Below, in pieces: positions 51,605 through 60,956 of a DNA stretch of 64,000 nucleotides. Location of the stretch: assembly GCF_900176565.1 (NCBI RefSeq), contig NZ_FXEH01000004.1, positions 512,186 through 576,185 of the forward strand. The letters are read 5' to 3'. Position numbers and translations under genes: made by a program. Source of the stretch: Thalassobacillus devorans. GTDB lineage: Bacteria; Bacillota; Bacilli; Bacillales; Halobacillaceae. A model generated the notes under the pieces. It saw only the letters and a list, made by a program, of their open reading frames with translations. It had not been told where the DNA came from and did not search any database. Within the stretch, counting starts at the first letter, position 1, and each line of letters begins with the position of its first letter.

Positions 51605-53539
51605 TTATAACCCCCTTGCTTCGCGTTCAATGCGCTTAATTTCATCTACTTCAACATGATAACCCTCGTCATAATCAAATGAGCGTATTCCCATCATGAT
51701 CAGGACACCGACAAGCCCGATCACTGCCAGGGTAATCCATTCAAATATCAGAGCGAAACTGGCAAAAGCAGCGATGGCCATCATGATAATCGGCTGCCCT
51801 GTATTGCTTGGCATATGAATCGGCTCGAGTTTTTCTTCCTCGAAAGTTGTTTCGCCTTTTTCCTTCATGTCTAAGAAAGCATCGTACTTATCTGCATGAG
51901 GTACAGTAGCGAAATTATAGAACGGTACAGGTGTCGGTGTCGCCCATTCAAGGGTTCTTCCATCCCAGGAATCCCCAGTTTTTTCGCGTTCGCTGTTCCT
52001 GTAGCTGTAGTAGATATTGAATACGAATATAGCGAATCCAACTCCCATTCCAAATGCACCGACTGTTGAGATGACATTTAACGGCATCCACTCTGGAATG
52101 ATATAGAAGACACGGCGCGGCATTCCGTCTAAACCAACGAAATATTGCGGGAAGAAGGTAACATGGAATCCGATGACGAAGAACCAGAATGCCAGTTTCC
52201 CGATCCGTTCATTTAGCTTGTGCCCAAACATTTTCGGATACCAGTATTCCAGCCCCGCAAAACAAGCAAAAACTGTTCCGGCAATCAATACATAATGGAA
52301 GTGGGCAATTAGGAAATACGAGTTGTGAAATTGATAGTCAGCTGCTGCCATACCGAGCATGACCCCGGTGACACCACCGAGAACAAAACTCGGAATGAAT
52401 GCGAGCGACCACATCATTGGTGTGGTGAACTCTATTTTTGATTTATACAGCGTTGCCAGCCAGTTAAAGATCTTCACTCCAGTAGGTACAGCAATCAACA
52501 TCGTTGATACTGAGAATACAGAGTTAACGAAAGCTCCGGCACCCATAGTAAAGAAATGGTGTACCCAGACAAGGAAACTTAATCCGGCAATCAAAATCAT
52601 CGACCAGACCATGGCATGATACCCGAACAATCGCTTACGTGCAAAGGTCGCGATTACTTCAGAAAAGATACCAAATGCCGGTAATATGACGATGTAAACT
52701 TCCGGGTGGCCCCACATCCAGAATAAGTTGGCCCACATCATCGGCATCCCTTCACCGGTTACTGTAAAGAACTGGGAACCGAAAATACGGTCGATTGTTA
52801 GCAGTGCTAAAGCAACTGTCAAAATCGGAAAGGCAAAAATAATAATGAAACAAGTGACTAGTGTAGACCAGGTGAAAATTGGCATTTTGAACAATTTCAT
52901 TCCTGGTGCACGCATTTTAAGAATCGTCACCATCAAATTAATCCCTGTCGCCAGCGTACCAATACCCGAAAGCTGTAGGCCCATCAAGTAAAAGTTTTGT
53001 CCTGGTCCAGGACTCATAGCTGCCCCTGATAATGGTGTGTAACTTGTCCAGCCGGCGTCAGGAGAACCACCAATAACAAATGATATATTGAACAACATGG
53101 CTCCAAAAAAGAACGACCAGAAGCTCAAGGCGTTGACAAAAGGAAACGCGAAATCACGAGCCCCGATTTGCAGCGGAACAATGATATTCATTAATCCAAT
53201 CAAGAAAGGCATAGCCATAAAGATAATCATGATCGTTCCGTGAGTCGTAAAGATTTCATCATAGTGCTGGGCGTTCAGGAAGTTCATATTTGGAAACGCC
53301 AGCTGTATTCGCATCATAAGGGCATCCATGCCCCCACGGAATAACATCGCTAACGCACTTAAAATATACATAATACCGATTTTTTTATGATCAACGGTTG
53401 TCAGCCACTCACGCCATAGCCATCCCCACCTTTTAAAATAGGTGAGTAGAAAAATGACGGCACTGGTAACCAATACAATGGAAACCATTCCACCGTATAC
53501 GAGTGGTTCACCGGTTACGAAAAATTCATCTAACTTCAT
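51605..53539 (-). CDS. qoxB: Cytochrome aa3-600 menaquinol oxidase subunit I
   Basis: The catalytic subunit: 644 residues with twelve or more membrane segments. Haem and copper ligands are seen in THGTIMIIFMAMPF (low-spin haem), FWMWGHPEVYIVILP with the Cu-B His and cross-linked Tyr, VWVHHFFTMG, and AHFHYVLIAGTVFA. It reduces oxygen to water with menaquinol and pumps protons. Length matches QoxB of B. subtilis. Confidence 0.96.
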   Translation of the reverse strand: MKLDEFFVTGEPLVYGGMVSIVLVTSAVIFLLTYFKRWGWLWREWLTTVDHKKIGIMYILSALAMLFRGGMDALMMRIQLAFPNMNFLNAQHYDEIFTTHGTIMIIFMAMPFLIGLMNIIVPLQIGARDFAFPFVNALSFWSFFFGAMLFNISFVIGGSPDAGWTSYTPLSGAAMSPGPGQNFYLMGLQLSGIGTLATGINLMVTILKMRAPGMKLFKMPIFTWSTLVTCFIIIFAFPILTVALALLTIDRIFGSQFFTVTGEGMPMMWANLFWMWGHPEVYIVILPAFGIFSEVIATFARKRLFGYHAMVWSMILIAGLSFLVWVHHFFTMGAGAFVNSVFSVSTMLIAVPTGVKIFNWLATLYKSKIEFTTPMMWSLAFIPSFVLGGVTGVMLGMAAADYQFHNSYFLIAHFHYVLIAGTVFACFAGLEYWYPKMFGHKLNERIGKLAFWFFVIGFHVTFFPQYFVGLDGMPRRVFYIIPEWMPLNVISTVGAFGMGVGFAIFVFNIYYSYRNSEREKTGDSWDGRTLEWATPTPVPFYNFATVPHADKYDAFLDMKEKGETTFEEEKLEPIHMPSNTGQPIIMMAIAAFASFALIFEWITLAVIGLVGVLIMMGIRSFDYDEGYHVEVDEIKRIEREARGL

Positions 53540-53565
53540 AGATGTTCACCTGCTTTCTCTGATAA

Positions 53566-54504
53566 CTATTCATGCTTGTCATCACCTTTAATTTCGTTTT
53601 CCAGATGTAATAGTTCCTGGTAGGCATCTCGATGACGTTTAATCGCATAGTCGCGCCCATCATTCGTACCATGGTCTACCCACTCCAGATGCGTATTGGA
53701 AAATACCATCTGCTCGTCCATGACACTAGGCGCAAGCAGTTTGTCATATTCTTCCTGGGTCAGTTCAGGTGCCTCGTCCTGGGTTTCTTGTACCCAATCA
53801 TTAAACTCTTCTTCCTCTTGGGCGTGAACCTTAAATGTCTGTTCCGTAAAGCCTTCTCCATTGAAGTTTCCATTACGGCCGTCGTAGGTGCCAGGCTCAT
53901 CTGCCTGCAGGTACAGGGTGTTTTCCATCCCGGCCATATTATATTTCTGGCCGCCCAGTTGCGGAATCCATAACGCTGCCATGGAATCTGCTGATGATAG
54001 TCGGAACTCAATCGCCCGATCCGTTGGGATATGAAGATAATTCACTGTCTCAATATCCTGTTCCGGATAACTGAAGAACCATTTCCAGTCTGCTGATGTA
54101 GCATAAATGACCAGTGGCTCTTTATCCGATGATGATTCCGGGGGTTTTTCTAAATCGAATAAGGTTGTAACTGTTGGTACAGATAAGATAATAACGATAA
54201 TGAGAGGTATAACTGTCCAGACTATTTCAATTGCCGTATTACCATGCAGGTCAGGGTCATAATCTTTATCGTTTCGGCCAGGCCGATTACGGTACTTGAT
54301 AACCATAAATGCGAACAGAGCAAAGACGACAACTACAATCCCGAGCATAAACCAAAGGGAAAATACGATCAGATCTTTTTGGCTTTGTCCGACAGGTCCT
54401 TTTGGGTCAAGGACTGTCAATTCACTGCAGCCGCTCAACAAAAAGACTAAACTCAGCGGAAGCAATGCCAGCCATTTTTGCAAATGGGGTCTTTTATGTC
54501 TCAT
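53566..54504 (-). CDS. qoxA: Cytochrome aa3-600 menaquinol oxidase subunit II (lipoprotein)
   Basis: A 312-residue lipoprotein with lipobox LLSGC, two membrane segments and an outer cupredoxin-like domain. The Cu-A ligands of cytochrome c oxidases are absent, and DPKGPVGQSQKDLI follows the lipobox, both marks of quinol oxidases. The ATG at 54504 is used; the TTG at 54525 lies within the ribosome site. First gene of the operon. Confidence 0.93.
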   Translation of the reverse strand: MRHKRPHLQKWLALLPLSLVFLLSGCSELTVLDPKGPVGQSQKDLIVFSLWFMLGIVVVVFALFAFMVIKYRNRPGRNDKDYDPDLHGNTAIEIVWTVIPLIIVIILSVPTVTTLFDLEKPPESSSDKEPLVIYATSADWKWFFSYPEQDIETVNYLHIPTDRAIEFRLSSADSMAALWIPQLGGQKYNMAGMENTLYLQADEPGTYDGRNGNFNGEGFTEQTFKVHAQEEEEFNDWVQETQDEAPELTQEEYDKLLAPSVMDEQMVFSNTHLEWVDHGTNDGRDYAIKRHRDAYQELLHLENEIKGDDKHE

Positions 54505-54575
54505 GAAGCCAAACACTCCTATCAATCTATTATTTCTACTGTGTAAATAGTGAAAACTAATAATACGTGAAGTGA

Positions 54576-54668
54576 ATTATAGCACCCTAATAACCTTTTT
54601 CGTGAGGATTAACTAATTTGTAATTGAATGTTCAATTTTTTGTGGAATTTTCGACACAAAATGTTCAA
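54576..54668 (-). promoter_or_regulatory. Promoter and operator region of qoxABCD
   Basis: On the minus strand an extended -10 TGCTATAAT ends at 54576. Upstream lies TTTTGTG (54655-54661 reversed) and CACAAAA in inverted order, ten bases apart, flanked by two ATGTTCAA copies (54628, 54661). The TTGTG/CACAA halves recall Rex-type redox sites, but the spacing is two bases longer. The rest of the gap to 54838 shows no gene. Confidence 0.45.
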
Positions 54669-54838
54669 ACCTTAAGGGAATATTAGAAATAGTGGGAGAA
54701 AAAGGAAGGATTTAAGGAAAAAGAGAGGACGGGACTGAATTGTCACTAATTACAAAAGACGAGCACATTCTTTTTAACCGGTACACGTTCATAAAGAAAA
54801 AAGCTGCCGAGATGTTCTCGCCAGCCTGTTCACATTTA

Positions 54839-55918
54839 TTATCGGGCTCGTTTTTGTTCAAACATACTTCGGTGACTTTCATAATGAAATCGTTGATAGC
54901 TTTTAATAATGCGCTTCAAGTGTTCCAGGTGGTAATGGTACTCCATTAGCTGAGCAGCCAATGGGAGGAAAATCAGTTTATCATGGTCATGATCATCTTC
55001 ATAGATATGGATCAGCTGTTCCACCAGCTTAGGAATATCAGGAGTTTCTGACTCTCTTAGAGATTCCTTATGGGTTTTACGGATACGCCCCATCAGGCTA
55101 AGCATCAGTTTTTCATGGGCGTGAATAACCTTATCCAGTTCGGAGACCAGCACTTCCTGAAAGTCTTTAGGGATATGGTCGATATCACCTTCAAGACGAT
55201 GGAATGCTTTCAATACATCGTATGATTTCTTCGTTGTTGCAATCAGCTGCCGGAATAGTACCATTTTGCGTGCTTTTGTAAATCTGTTTTTTCTTAAGTA
55301 GGTACGTTCTTCTTTATACAGCAGATAAGTTTGGTCGATATAGCGCAATTCGTCCTGCAGTCTATTCATTTCTGTCTTTAAGGCTGGCTCGTCTGATAAA
55401 TGATGGGTAGTAACCCGCAGCCATTGCAGAATATCGCTCGTGTTGCGATCGATTTGCCGGAACAGATTGGTTTCATATTTAGGAGGTACAAATGCCAGGT
55501 TTACAACAAATGCAGACAATATACCAATCATCAAGGAAACGATGCGTGCACCCGCATATGGCAGGAAGGCCATATCGGTCGGCTCCATTAACACCACCAC
55601 TGCCACTAACGCAAAGATAATCGTATTCTCATTCATTTTCAATTTCATATTAAGAGCGATGACCACGATGATGGAAAAACCAACGATAAATGGGCTGTCC
55701 CCTAAGGTATAGACAGTAATTATAGCGACAGCGGCCGCAATGATATTCGCTTGTATTTGTTCAATAACAGTTTGAAACGAACGATAAATAGAGGGCTGGA
55801 TTGAAAAAAGGGCAGCAATTGCTGCGATCACCTCATTAGTCAGCTCAAATAAAGAAGCGACATAAATCGCTACTGCCACAGCAAGCCCAGTCTTCATCAT
55901 TCTGGCACCCAGCTTCAT
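54839..55918 (-). CDS. ygaE: FUSC/aromatic-acid-exporter-like membrane protein (YgaE-like)
   Basis: A 359-residue protein. The N-terminal half has about five or six membrane segments and begins KLGARMMKTGLAVAVAIY, the ArAE/FUSC pattern. The C-terminal half is a long helical cytoplasmic domain rich in Lys, Glu and His. B. subtilis ygaE lies beside gsaB in the same way. Efflux of aromatic acids is the family role; the substrate here is unknown. The ATG at 55918 fits AAAGGTG better than the codons just upstream. Confidence 0.75.
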   Translation of the reverse strand: MKLGARMMKTGLAVAVAIYVASLFELTNEVIAAIAALFSIQPSIYRSFQTVIEQIQANIIAAAVAIITVYTLGDSPFIVGFSIIVVIALNMKLKMNENTIIFALVAVVVLMEPTDMAFLPYAGARIVSLMIGILSAFVVNLAFVPPKYETNLFRQIDRNTSDILQWLRVTTHHLSDEPALKTEMNRLQDELRYIDQTYLLYKEERTYLRKNRFTKARKMVLFRQLIATTKKSYDVLKAFHRLEGDIDHIPKDFQEVLVSELDKVIHAHEKLMLSLMGRIRKTHKESLRESETPDIPKLVEQLIHIYEDDHDHDKLIFLPLAAQLMEYHYHLEHLKRIIKSYQRFHYESHRSMFEQKRAR

Positions 55919-56000
55919 CGGCATCACCTTTCTAAACTACTGCTTCTTTATTACCACCTTAAGGTATTTAATGAAGAAAGTGAAACAAAAAGGTGAGCGT

Positions 56001-56105
56001 ATGAGAGGCAAGGTAATTATAAAAAAGAAAGACTTTTGCATGGAATGCAAAAGTCAGGAGTGTTTCAGCACGGAGCTGAAACAATATGAAAAGGGAAGGA
56101 AATGA
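56001..56105 (+). CDS. Possible 34-residue cysteine-containing peptide
   Basis: ATG at 56001, TGA at 56103-56105, ribosome-like AAAAGGTGAG nine bases before. The peptide is Lys-rich with CMECKSQEC, a CxxCxxxxC arrangement that could bind metal. The coding sequence also folds as two strong hairpins (GACTTTTGCA/TGCAAAAGTC and GTTTCAGC/GCTGAAAC), so the region may instead be an RNA. The rest of the gap 55919-56308 is AT-rich without a gene. Confidence 0.35.
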   Translation: MRGKVIIKKKDFCMECKSQECFSTELKQYEKGRK

Positions 56106-56271
56106 ACAATTCTCGCGCAAATCGTGAGAATTTTCAGAAATATAATATTATATTATCATAATCATACTTTCTTAGCAATCACTCTTCTTTTAGTATTTAG
56201 CTAATGCCTCTTAGTGGAGAAAAATTTAAAATATCACATAACCATGCATATTACTGGCAGGAGATAATAGA

Positions 56272-56302
56272 AGAGCCCTCCGCTTTTTTATACAGAGGGC
56301 TT
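56272..56302 (-). terminator. Terminator of gsaB
   Basis: AGCCCTC and GAGGGCT form a 7-bp stem 7 bases beyond the gsaB stop. The T-run is weak. Confidence 0.6.
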
Positions 56303-56308
56303 AAAAGA

Positions 56309-57604
56309 TTAATCGTTTGCCATCGTTTTAAAAGTTTCTTCTACAGCCGTAAGTGTCTTATCAATATCTTCATCTGTATGAGCCGTAGTCAGGAACCATG
56401 CTTCATATTTGGATGGTGCAAGGTTGATACCTTGATTAAGCATCAATTTGAAAAAGCGCGCGAACATTTCGCCGTCTGTGTTTTCTGCCTGCTCATAGTT
56501 TTCCACTTGTCCGGTTGTGAAGTAAACAGTCAGTGCACCTTTGAGACGATTGATAGTTACAGGGATATTGTATTTTACAGCACTGCGTCCTATCCCTTCT
56601 TCCAGCTTGGCACCTAATCGATCCAGTTCTTCATACACACCTTCTTCCTGCAATACTTCCAGACAGGCGATCCCTGCTGACATAGAAGCAGGGTTTCCGG
56701 CCATAGTACCAGCCTGATAGGCAGGACCAAGAGGAGCGACTTGCTCCATGATATCCGCGCGGCCGCCATAAGCTCCAATTGGGAGGCCGCCGCCGATGAT
56801 TTTCCCCATAGCGGTCATATCAGGCTCAACTCCTACCAGTTGCTGCGCACTTCCATAAGCAAAACGGAAAGCAGTGATTACCTCATCATAAATTACTAAT
56901 GCTCCTGCTTGATGTGCCAGATCGTTCACTTGTTGCAGGAAGCCGGGCTTCGGTTCGACAATCCCAAAATTCCCGACAATCGGTTCAACTAAAACACCGG
57001 CAATTTCATCTCCCCAACGTTCCAGTGCTTGCTTGAATGGTTCGATATCATTGAAAGGAACGGTGATCACATCTGCTGCGATAGAAGCTGGCACCCCGGC
57101 TGAATCAGGAGTTCCCAACGTGGAAGGGCCTGAACCTGCAGCTACCAGTACCAAGTCGGAATGGCCATGATAACAGCCGGCGAATTTAATGATTTTATTA
57201 CGGCCGGTGTATGCCCTTGCTACACGAATGGTCGTCATTACTGCTTCGGTACCCGAGTTCACAAACCTGACCTTATCCATAGAAGGGATCGCTTCTTTTA
57301 ATTTACTTGCGAATTGATTCTCTAAAGAGGTTGGTGTGCCATATAGGACGCCATTTTGGGCAGCTGTGGTGATTGCCTTCGTAATATGGGGGTGTGCGTG
57401 CCCGGTGATGATGGGGCCATAAGCGCCAAGGTAATCGATATATTTATTGCCATCCACATCCCAGAAATAAGCGCCTTCTGCACGTTCCATGTAAATCGGT
57501 GTGCCGCCGCCGACACCTTTGAAAGAACGAGAAGGAGAATTTACTCCTCCGACAATATGGTGTAATGCTTCTTCATGTAACTGTTCTGATTTTAAAAAGT
57601 TCAT
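56309..57604 (-). CDS. gsaB: Glutamate-1-semialdehyde 2,1-aminomutase
   Basis: Makes 5-aminolevulinate for haem and related pigments. It is a 431-residue class III PLP aminotransferase with [22 protein letters not shown], the PLP aspartate in [12 protein letters not shown] and the catalytic lysine in [12 protein letters not shown]. It is the second GSA aminomutase type (GsaB/HemL2) found beside ygaF in B. subtilis rather than in the hem operon. Start ATG at 57604 with GGGAGG upstream. Confidence 0.94.
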   Translation of the reverse strand: MNFLKSEQLHEEALHHIVGGVNSPSRSFKGVGGGTPIYMERAEGAYFWDVDGNKYIDYLGAYGPIITGHAHPHITKAITTAAQNGVLYGTPTSLENQFASKLKEAIPSMDKVRFVNSGTEAVMTTIRVARAYTGRNKIIKFAGCYHGHSDLVLVAAGSGPSTLGTPDSAGVPASIAADVITVPFNDIEPFKQALERWGDEIAGVLVEPIVGNFGIVEPKPGFLQQVNDLAHQAGALVIYDEVITAFRFAYGSAQQLVGVEPDMTAMGKIIGGGLPIGAYGGRADIMEQVAPLGPAYQAGTMAGNPASMSAGIACLEVLQEEGVYEELDRLGAKLEEGIGRSAVKYNIPVTINRLKGALTVYFTTGQVENYEQAENTDGEMFARFFKLMLNQGINLAPSKYEAWFLTTAHTDEDIDKTLTAVEETFKTMAND

Positions 57605-57682
57605 CGTAAACCTCCCTGAAATAATTCGTTTATCATTGTAGCATGGGATGGCGAATGTCGATAGCAGTAACCAGAACGTATG

Positions 57683-57723
57683 TAAAAAGACTACCCGGTA
57701 TGATGGAGCGAACGGGTAGTCTT
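57683..57723 (-). terminator. Terminator of the YjcZ-type gene
   Basis: GACTACCCG and CGGGTAGTC form a stem with TTTTT following on the minus strand. Confidence 0.85.
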
Positions 57724-57751
57724 CCTGAGAATTGAGTTAACTTATTTGATT

Positions 57752-57841
57752 TTAGTATACATATGCTGCGCCAACGATAATCAAAAGGATGAACAACACT
57801 ACAATCAACGCAAAGCCATTGTTGTAACCTCTGTAACCCAT
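57752..57841 (-). CDS. YjcZ-family sporulation peptide
   Basis: A 29-residue membrane peptide: a MGYRGYNNG start, then FALIVVLFILLIIVGAAYVY. This is the YjcZ/YczN-type short protein found in many spore formers. The ribosome site AAAGGGGGTGGAAGG precedes the ATG at 57841. Function is not known. Too short for usual ORF callers. Confidence 0.88.
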   Translation of the reverse strand: MGYRGYNNGFALIVVLFILLIIVGAAYVY

Positions 57842-57934
57842 TCCTTCCACCCCCTTTTGCGCGTTTACAATATATTATGAAAAGGGGGACGAATTGGGAT
57901 GTGTGTTCATCCCTGGTATGGCGGGGAGAGCGGG

Positions 57935-58588
57935 TCATTTCGGGTTGAACTTATATCCTTTGCCACGGACGGTTTGGATGGCGTTTTCTAATCCGATCTG
58001 GGATAACTTCCTTCGCAGCCTCGTCATGTTGACGGATAATGTATTATCATCCAACTCTCCAATGTTGTTAGTCAGCAGCTGTAATAGATACTGACGTGTT
58101 AGTAGCTGAGAGGGACGTTCTATAAATGCTTTCATGAGGAAATATTCTTTTCTAGTCAGGGACTGCTTTACCCCCTGGTAGTCAATCTCCATGGGACGCA
58201 GTTTCAGCTCGCTCCCTTTGTCACTTGCATAAACTCTCTTTAAGGTCCGTTCTATTACAGCCTGCAAAGGAATGGCGTTCAAGGGTTTACTCAAATAACC
58301 ATCTGCGCCATTTTCTAATGCAATTACTTGTGACATCTTATAAGAGGAATCCGGCATCAATAATATGGGGCACTTGCCTAGGGCTCGTATTTCTCTGGAC
58401 CAAAAGAGGCCATCAAATGCAGGGGTCCCAACCGCTATTAAAACAAGGTGAGGTTCATAAGCGGTGAACTCAGCCAGAATTTTATCATAATCGTTGGCAA
58501 GAAATGGCTGATAGCCGCTTTCTTTTAACGTTTTGACAAGGAAAGAAGCGACTTGCTCATTATTTTCTATAATATATATACGTTTCAC
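57935..58588 (-). CDS. OmpR-type response regulator with degenerate receiver
   Basis: A 217-residue protein: an N-terminal receiver fold (about residues 1-115) and a winged-helix DNA-binding domain (about 125-217, ending NAIQTVRGKGYKF). The position of the phospho-acceptor aspartate holds alanine (Ala52 in HLVLIAVGTPAFDG), and the acidic pair is EN. The lysine in YLSKPL remains. It should therefore work without phosphorylation. No histidine kinase is adjacent. Target genes unknown. Confidence 0.85.
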   Translation of the reverse strand: MKRIYIIENNEQVASFLVKTLKESGYQPFLANDYDKILAEFTAYEPHLVLIAVGTPAFDGLFWSREIRALGKCPILLMPDSSYKMSQVIALENGADGYLSKPLNAIPLQAVIERTLKRVYASDKGSELKLRPMEIDYQGVKQSLTRKEYFLMKAFIERPSQLLTRQYLLQLLTNNIGELDDNTLSVNMTRLRRKLSQIGLENAIQTVRGKGYKFNPK

Positions 58589-58810
58589 GTTCCGTCACCT
58601 CTTGTACCTCTGTTTAATTTAAGTATAATGCTACTGGTAATAAATAGCTATTCACGTGATTGGTATTGCCTATACCTTTTATCGGTCCTGAAGCTTCATT
58701 ATTTAGAAGAATATGTAAATGTTTTCGTCGCGTTAAACTACGTATAGGGGAGCGGGGGAACCGCATAAAGTTTAAGAGGCAGTATTCCAAAGGGTGGGGA
58801 GTAGCTATAT

Positions 58811-59221
58811 ATGGTCGAAATAGTTATATTGCTGTTCATCGTATTACTCATCATAGTCAGTTTGACATCGTTTTTTCGTGAACTTATTTCAGACAACCAT
58901 CATTTTTCATTGACTGTGTTTACCGGCCTGCTGGTTTTATATCTCATCGTCATGACTGGCTTCGGAATCATTTATTTTCTTCTATCTATGAACGGCATTC
59001 CTTTGTTAGCGGGAGGCGGCCTACAGCAGGAAGCTTTACTTGATCGCATTGGACAGGCGATCTATTTCAGCGGCGTAACGCTGTTGACAGTAGGTTATGG
59101 AGATATTATTCCGATAGGTTGGGGGAGACCAATCGCTTTACTGGAAGCATTGATTGGTTATACCATACCTGCAGCCATGTTTGTCCGTGTGTTTTATGAT
59201 TCACAGCATAAAGTCGATTGA
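58811..59221 (+). CDS. Two-pass potassium channel protein
   Basis: A 136-residue protein. An N-terminal membrane segment and a second (residues 30-55) precede a pore loop with the potassium filter TVGYGD, then a last helix (ALLEALIGYTIPAAMFVRVF). No cytoplasmic RCK domain is attached. It could act as a simple tetrameric channel; potassium flux fits a salt-adapted cell. Ribosome site GGTGGGGAG before the ATG. Confidence 0.85.
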   Translation: MVEIVILLFIVLLIIVSLTSFFRELISDNHHFSLTVFTGLLVLYLIVMTGFGIIYFLLSMNGIPLLAGGGLQQEALLDRIGQAIYFSGVTLLTVGYGDIIPIGWGRPIALLEALIGYTIPAAMFVRVFYDSQHKVD

Positions 59222-59296
59222 GATTGGAAATTGAGTATCCTTTCCTGTAATCTTAATGATAGAAATGAACATTATTTATAGGAGGGGATAAATTTT

Positions 59297-59767
59297 ATGA
59301 GTGTGGAAGTTGGTAAAAAAGCACCTGATTTTGAATTAGAAGCAAGCAATGGTGAAAAGGTCAAGCTTTCAGATTACCGTGGTAAGAATGTCGTTTTATA
59401 TTTTTACCCGAAAGATATGACACCAGGGTGTACCACAGAAGCTTGCGACTTTCGGGATCATCATGAAAGCTTTGGCGACCTGGATGCGGTCATCTTAGGT
59501 GTCAGCCCGGACCCGGTCGAGCGCCACGAAAAATTCATCGACAAACATGATTTACCTTTCCTGCTTCTTGCAGATGAAGACAAGCAGGCAGCAGAAGCGT
59601 ATGACGTGTGGCAGCTAAAGAAAAATTTCGGTAAAGAATATTACGGAATTGTACGCTCCACTTTCATTATTGACAAAGAAGGAAATCTCGTTAAAGAATT
59701 TCGGAAAGTGCGAGTGAAGGGGCATGTGGAGGCAGCACTCGAATATATCCGGGAAAACTTATCCTAG
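59297..59767 (+). CDS. bcp: Thioredoxin-dependent peroxiredoxin Bcp
   Basis: Reduces peroxides with thioredoxin. It is 156 residues with the BCP motif PGCTTEACDF (peroxidatic and resolving cysteines five apart) after YFYPKDMT. The C-terminal GIVRSTFIIDKEGNL is intact. It equals B. subtilis ygaF by position between gsaB and perR. Strong ribosome site AGGAGGGG. Confidence 0.94.
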   Translation: MSVEVGKKAPDFELEASNGEKVKLSDYRGKNVVLYFYPKDMTPGCTTEACDFRDHHESFGDLDAVILGVSPDPVERHEKFIDKHDLPFLLLADEDKQAAEAYDVWQLKKNFGKEYYGIVRSTFIIDKEGNLVKEFRKVRVKGHVEAALEYIRENLS

Positions 59768-59769
59768 TT

Positions 59770-59798
59770 TAAACGCTCTATTTTTTAGAGCGTTTTTT
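59770..59798 (+). terminator. Terminator of bcp
   Basis: AACGCTCT pairs with AGAGCGTT, followed by TTTT. Confidence 0.88.
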
Positions 59799-59833
59799 CA
59801 TCGTTATGGGTATATGCGCTATACAAATAAATC

Positions 59834-59914
59834 GGGAGGACATAAAGTAAAGTATCAACCGAAAACCTCCCCTTTACTGGAGGCATCACTACAAGTGATG
59901 TCTCCATTTTTTAT
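59834..59914 (+). ncRNA. Candidate small RNA: H-type pseudoknot plus terminator
   Basis: GGGAGG (59834-59839) can pair with CCTCCC (59866-59871), and AGTAAAG (59846-59852) with CTTTACT (59872-59878). The order 1-2-1'-2' makes a pseudoknot. A 12-bp hairpin (59879-59890 with 59894-59905) and a T-rich tail follow at once, as in an intrinsic terminator. The next gene has its own promoter further on (59941-59968), so this may be a free small RNA of about 80 bases or a riboswitch-like attenuator. No known class recognised. Confidence 0.5.
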
Positions 59915-59940
59915 TTTCGTTACAGGAAAGTGATTTATTT

Positions 59941-59968
59941 TTGTAAATTGCGATAATTCAGCTAAAAT
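59941..59968 (+). promoter_or_regulatory. Promoter of the 2-hydroxyacid dehydrogenase gene
   Basis: TTGTAA at 59941-59946, 16 bases, TAAAAT at 59963-59968. It lies after the pseudoknot terminator. Confidence 0.55.
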
Positions 59969-60000
59969 AGAAACAGGATCAGTGAGGAGGATGTACATAT

Positions 60001-60954
60001 ATGCTAGTGCTTTCAGCTATAAAGAATGTAAAAGAAGATATCCGTAACAGGCTTGAAGCTGATTATCCAGAGTTGGACTTTTCCTTCTGTCATGGTATTG
60101 AAGAAGCAAAAACGAAATTGCCGGAAGCCGAAATATTCATTACTTATGGGGAGGACTTAAACGACGAACTGATCAAGCAGGCCAAAAAACTGAAATGGAT
60201 CATGGTATTATCGGCAGGAATGGAAAAAATGCAATTCAAGCAGATTGATAAGCAAGGAATATTAGTGACGAATGCGAGAGGAATTCATGCGATTCCAATG
60301 GCAGAATATACATTTACTATGCTGCTTCAAGTAGCACGTCAAGGGAAAAAGGTAATCGCCCACGAACAAGCCCATGTTTGGGACCGTAAAGTCGTGATGA
60401 ATGCGATTACAGGTAAGACACTGGTGGTACTCGGGACAGGAGCCATCGGTCAGGAAACAGCCAGATTGGCGCAAGCGTTTCGAATGAAGACTATCGGGGT
60501 ATCAAAAACAGGAAAACTTAAACCTTACTTCGATGAAACCTACCCTTCTGATAATTGGACACATGTATTAAATAAAGCGGACTTCGTAGTTGCCGTTATG
60601 CCAAGTACACCAGAAACGATTGATTTCGTTAAACTAGAACACTTTGAGAAGATGCCTGCCCACGCAGTTTTTCTGAATATGGGCAGAGGGGATCTCGTTA
60701 AAACGGAGACAGTATTAGAGGCGGTTCGTAATGGAGAAATCGCTCATGCAGTACTTGATGTATTCGAGGAGGAACCACTTCCGGAAGACCATGTTTTGTG
60801 GGAGGAAGAAAATATTACAGTGACCCCCCACCTGTCTGGGGTTTCGCCGCAATATCAATATCGAGGTTTTGATATTTTTCGTGATAACTTGGAACGCTAT
60901 CTACAAGGGCAAGAGAAATTTATTAATAAAATTGATCCAAAACGGGGGTATTAA
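60001..60954 (+). CDS. D-2-hydroxyacid dehydrogenase family protein
   Basis: A 317-residue NAD-dependent dehydrogenase. The nucleotide motif is LVVLGTGAIGQETARLA; the catalytic Arg/Glu/His are likely in NMGRGDLV, DVFEEEPLP and VTPHLSG. Members act on glycerate, lactate, glyoxylate or phosphoglycerate; the specific substrate is unknown. Ribosome site GAGGAGG before the ATG. It is followed after 2 bases by a cobalamin adenosyltransferase gene. Confidence 0.85.
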   Translation: MLVLSAIKNVKEDIRNRLEADYPELDFSFCHGIEEAKTKLPEAEIFITYGEDLNDELIKQAKKLKWIMVLSAGMEKMQFKQIDKQGILVTNARGIHAIPMAEYTFTMLLQVARQGKKVIAHEQAHVWDRKVVMNAITGKTLVVLGTGAIGQETARLAQAFRMKTIGVSKTGKLKPYFDETYPSDNWTHVLNKADFVVAVMPSTPETIDFVKLEHFEKMPAHAVFLNMGRGDLVKTETVLEAVRNGEIAHAVLDVFEEEPLPEDHVLWEEENITVTPHLSGVSPQYQYRGFDIFRDNLERYLQGQEKFINKIDPKRGY

Positions 60955-60956
60955 GG

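Noticed and set aside
54740..54949. Plus-strand 69-codon frame before and into ygaE
   Set aside because: It runs antisense into the ygaE 3' end, has a non-ATG start and no recognisable features.
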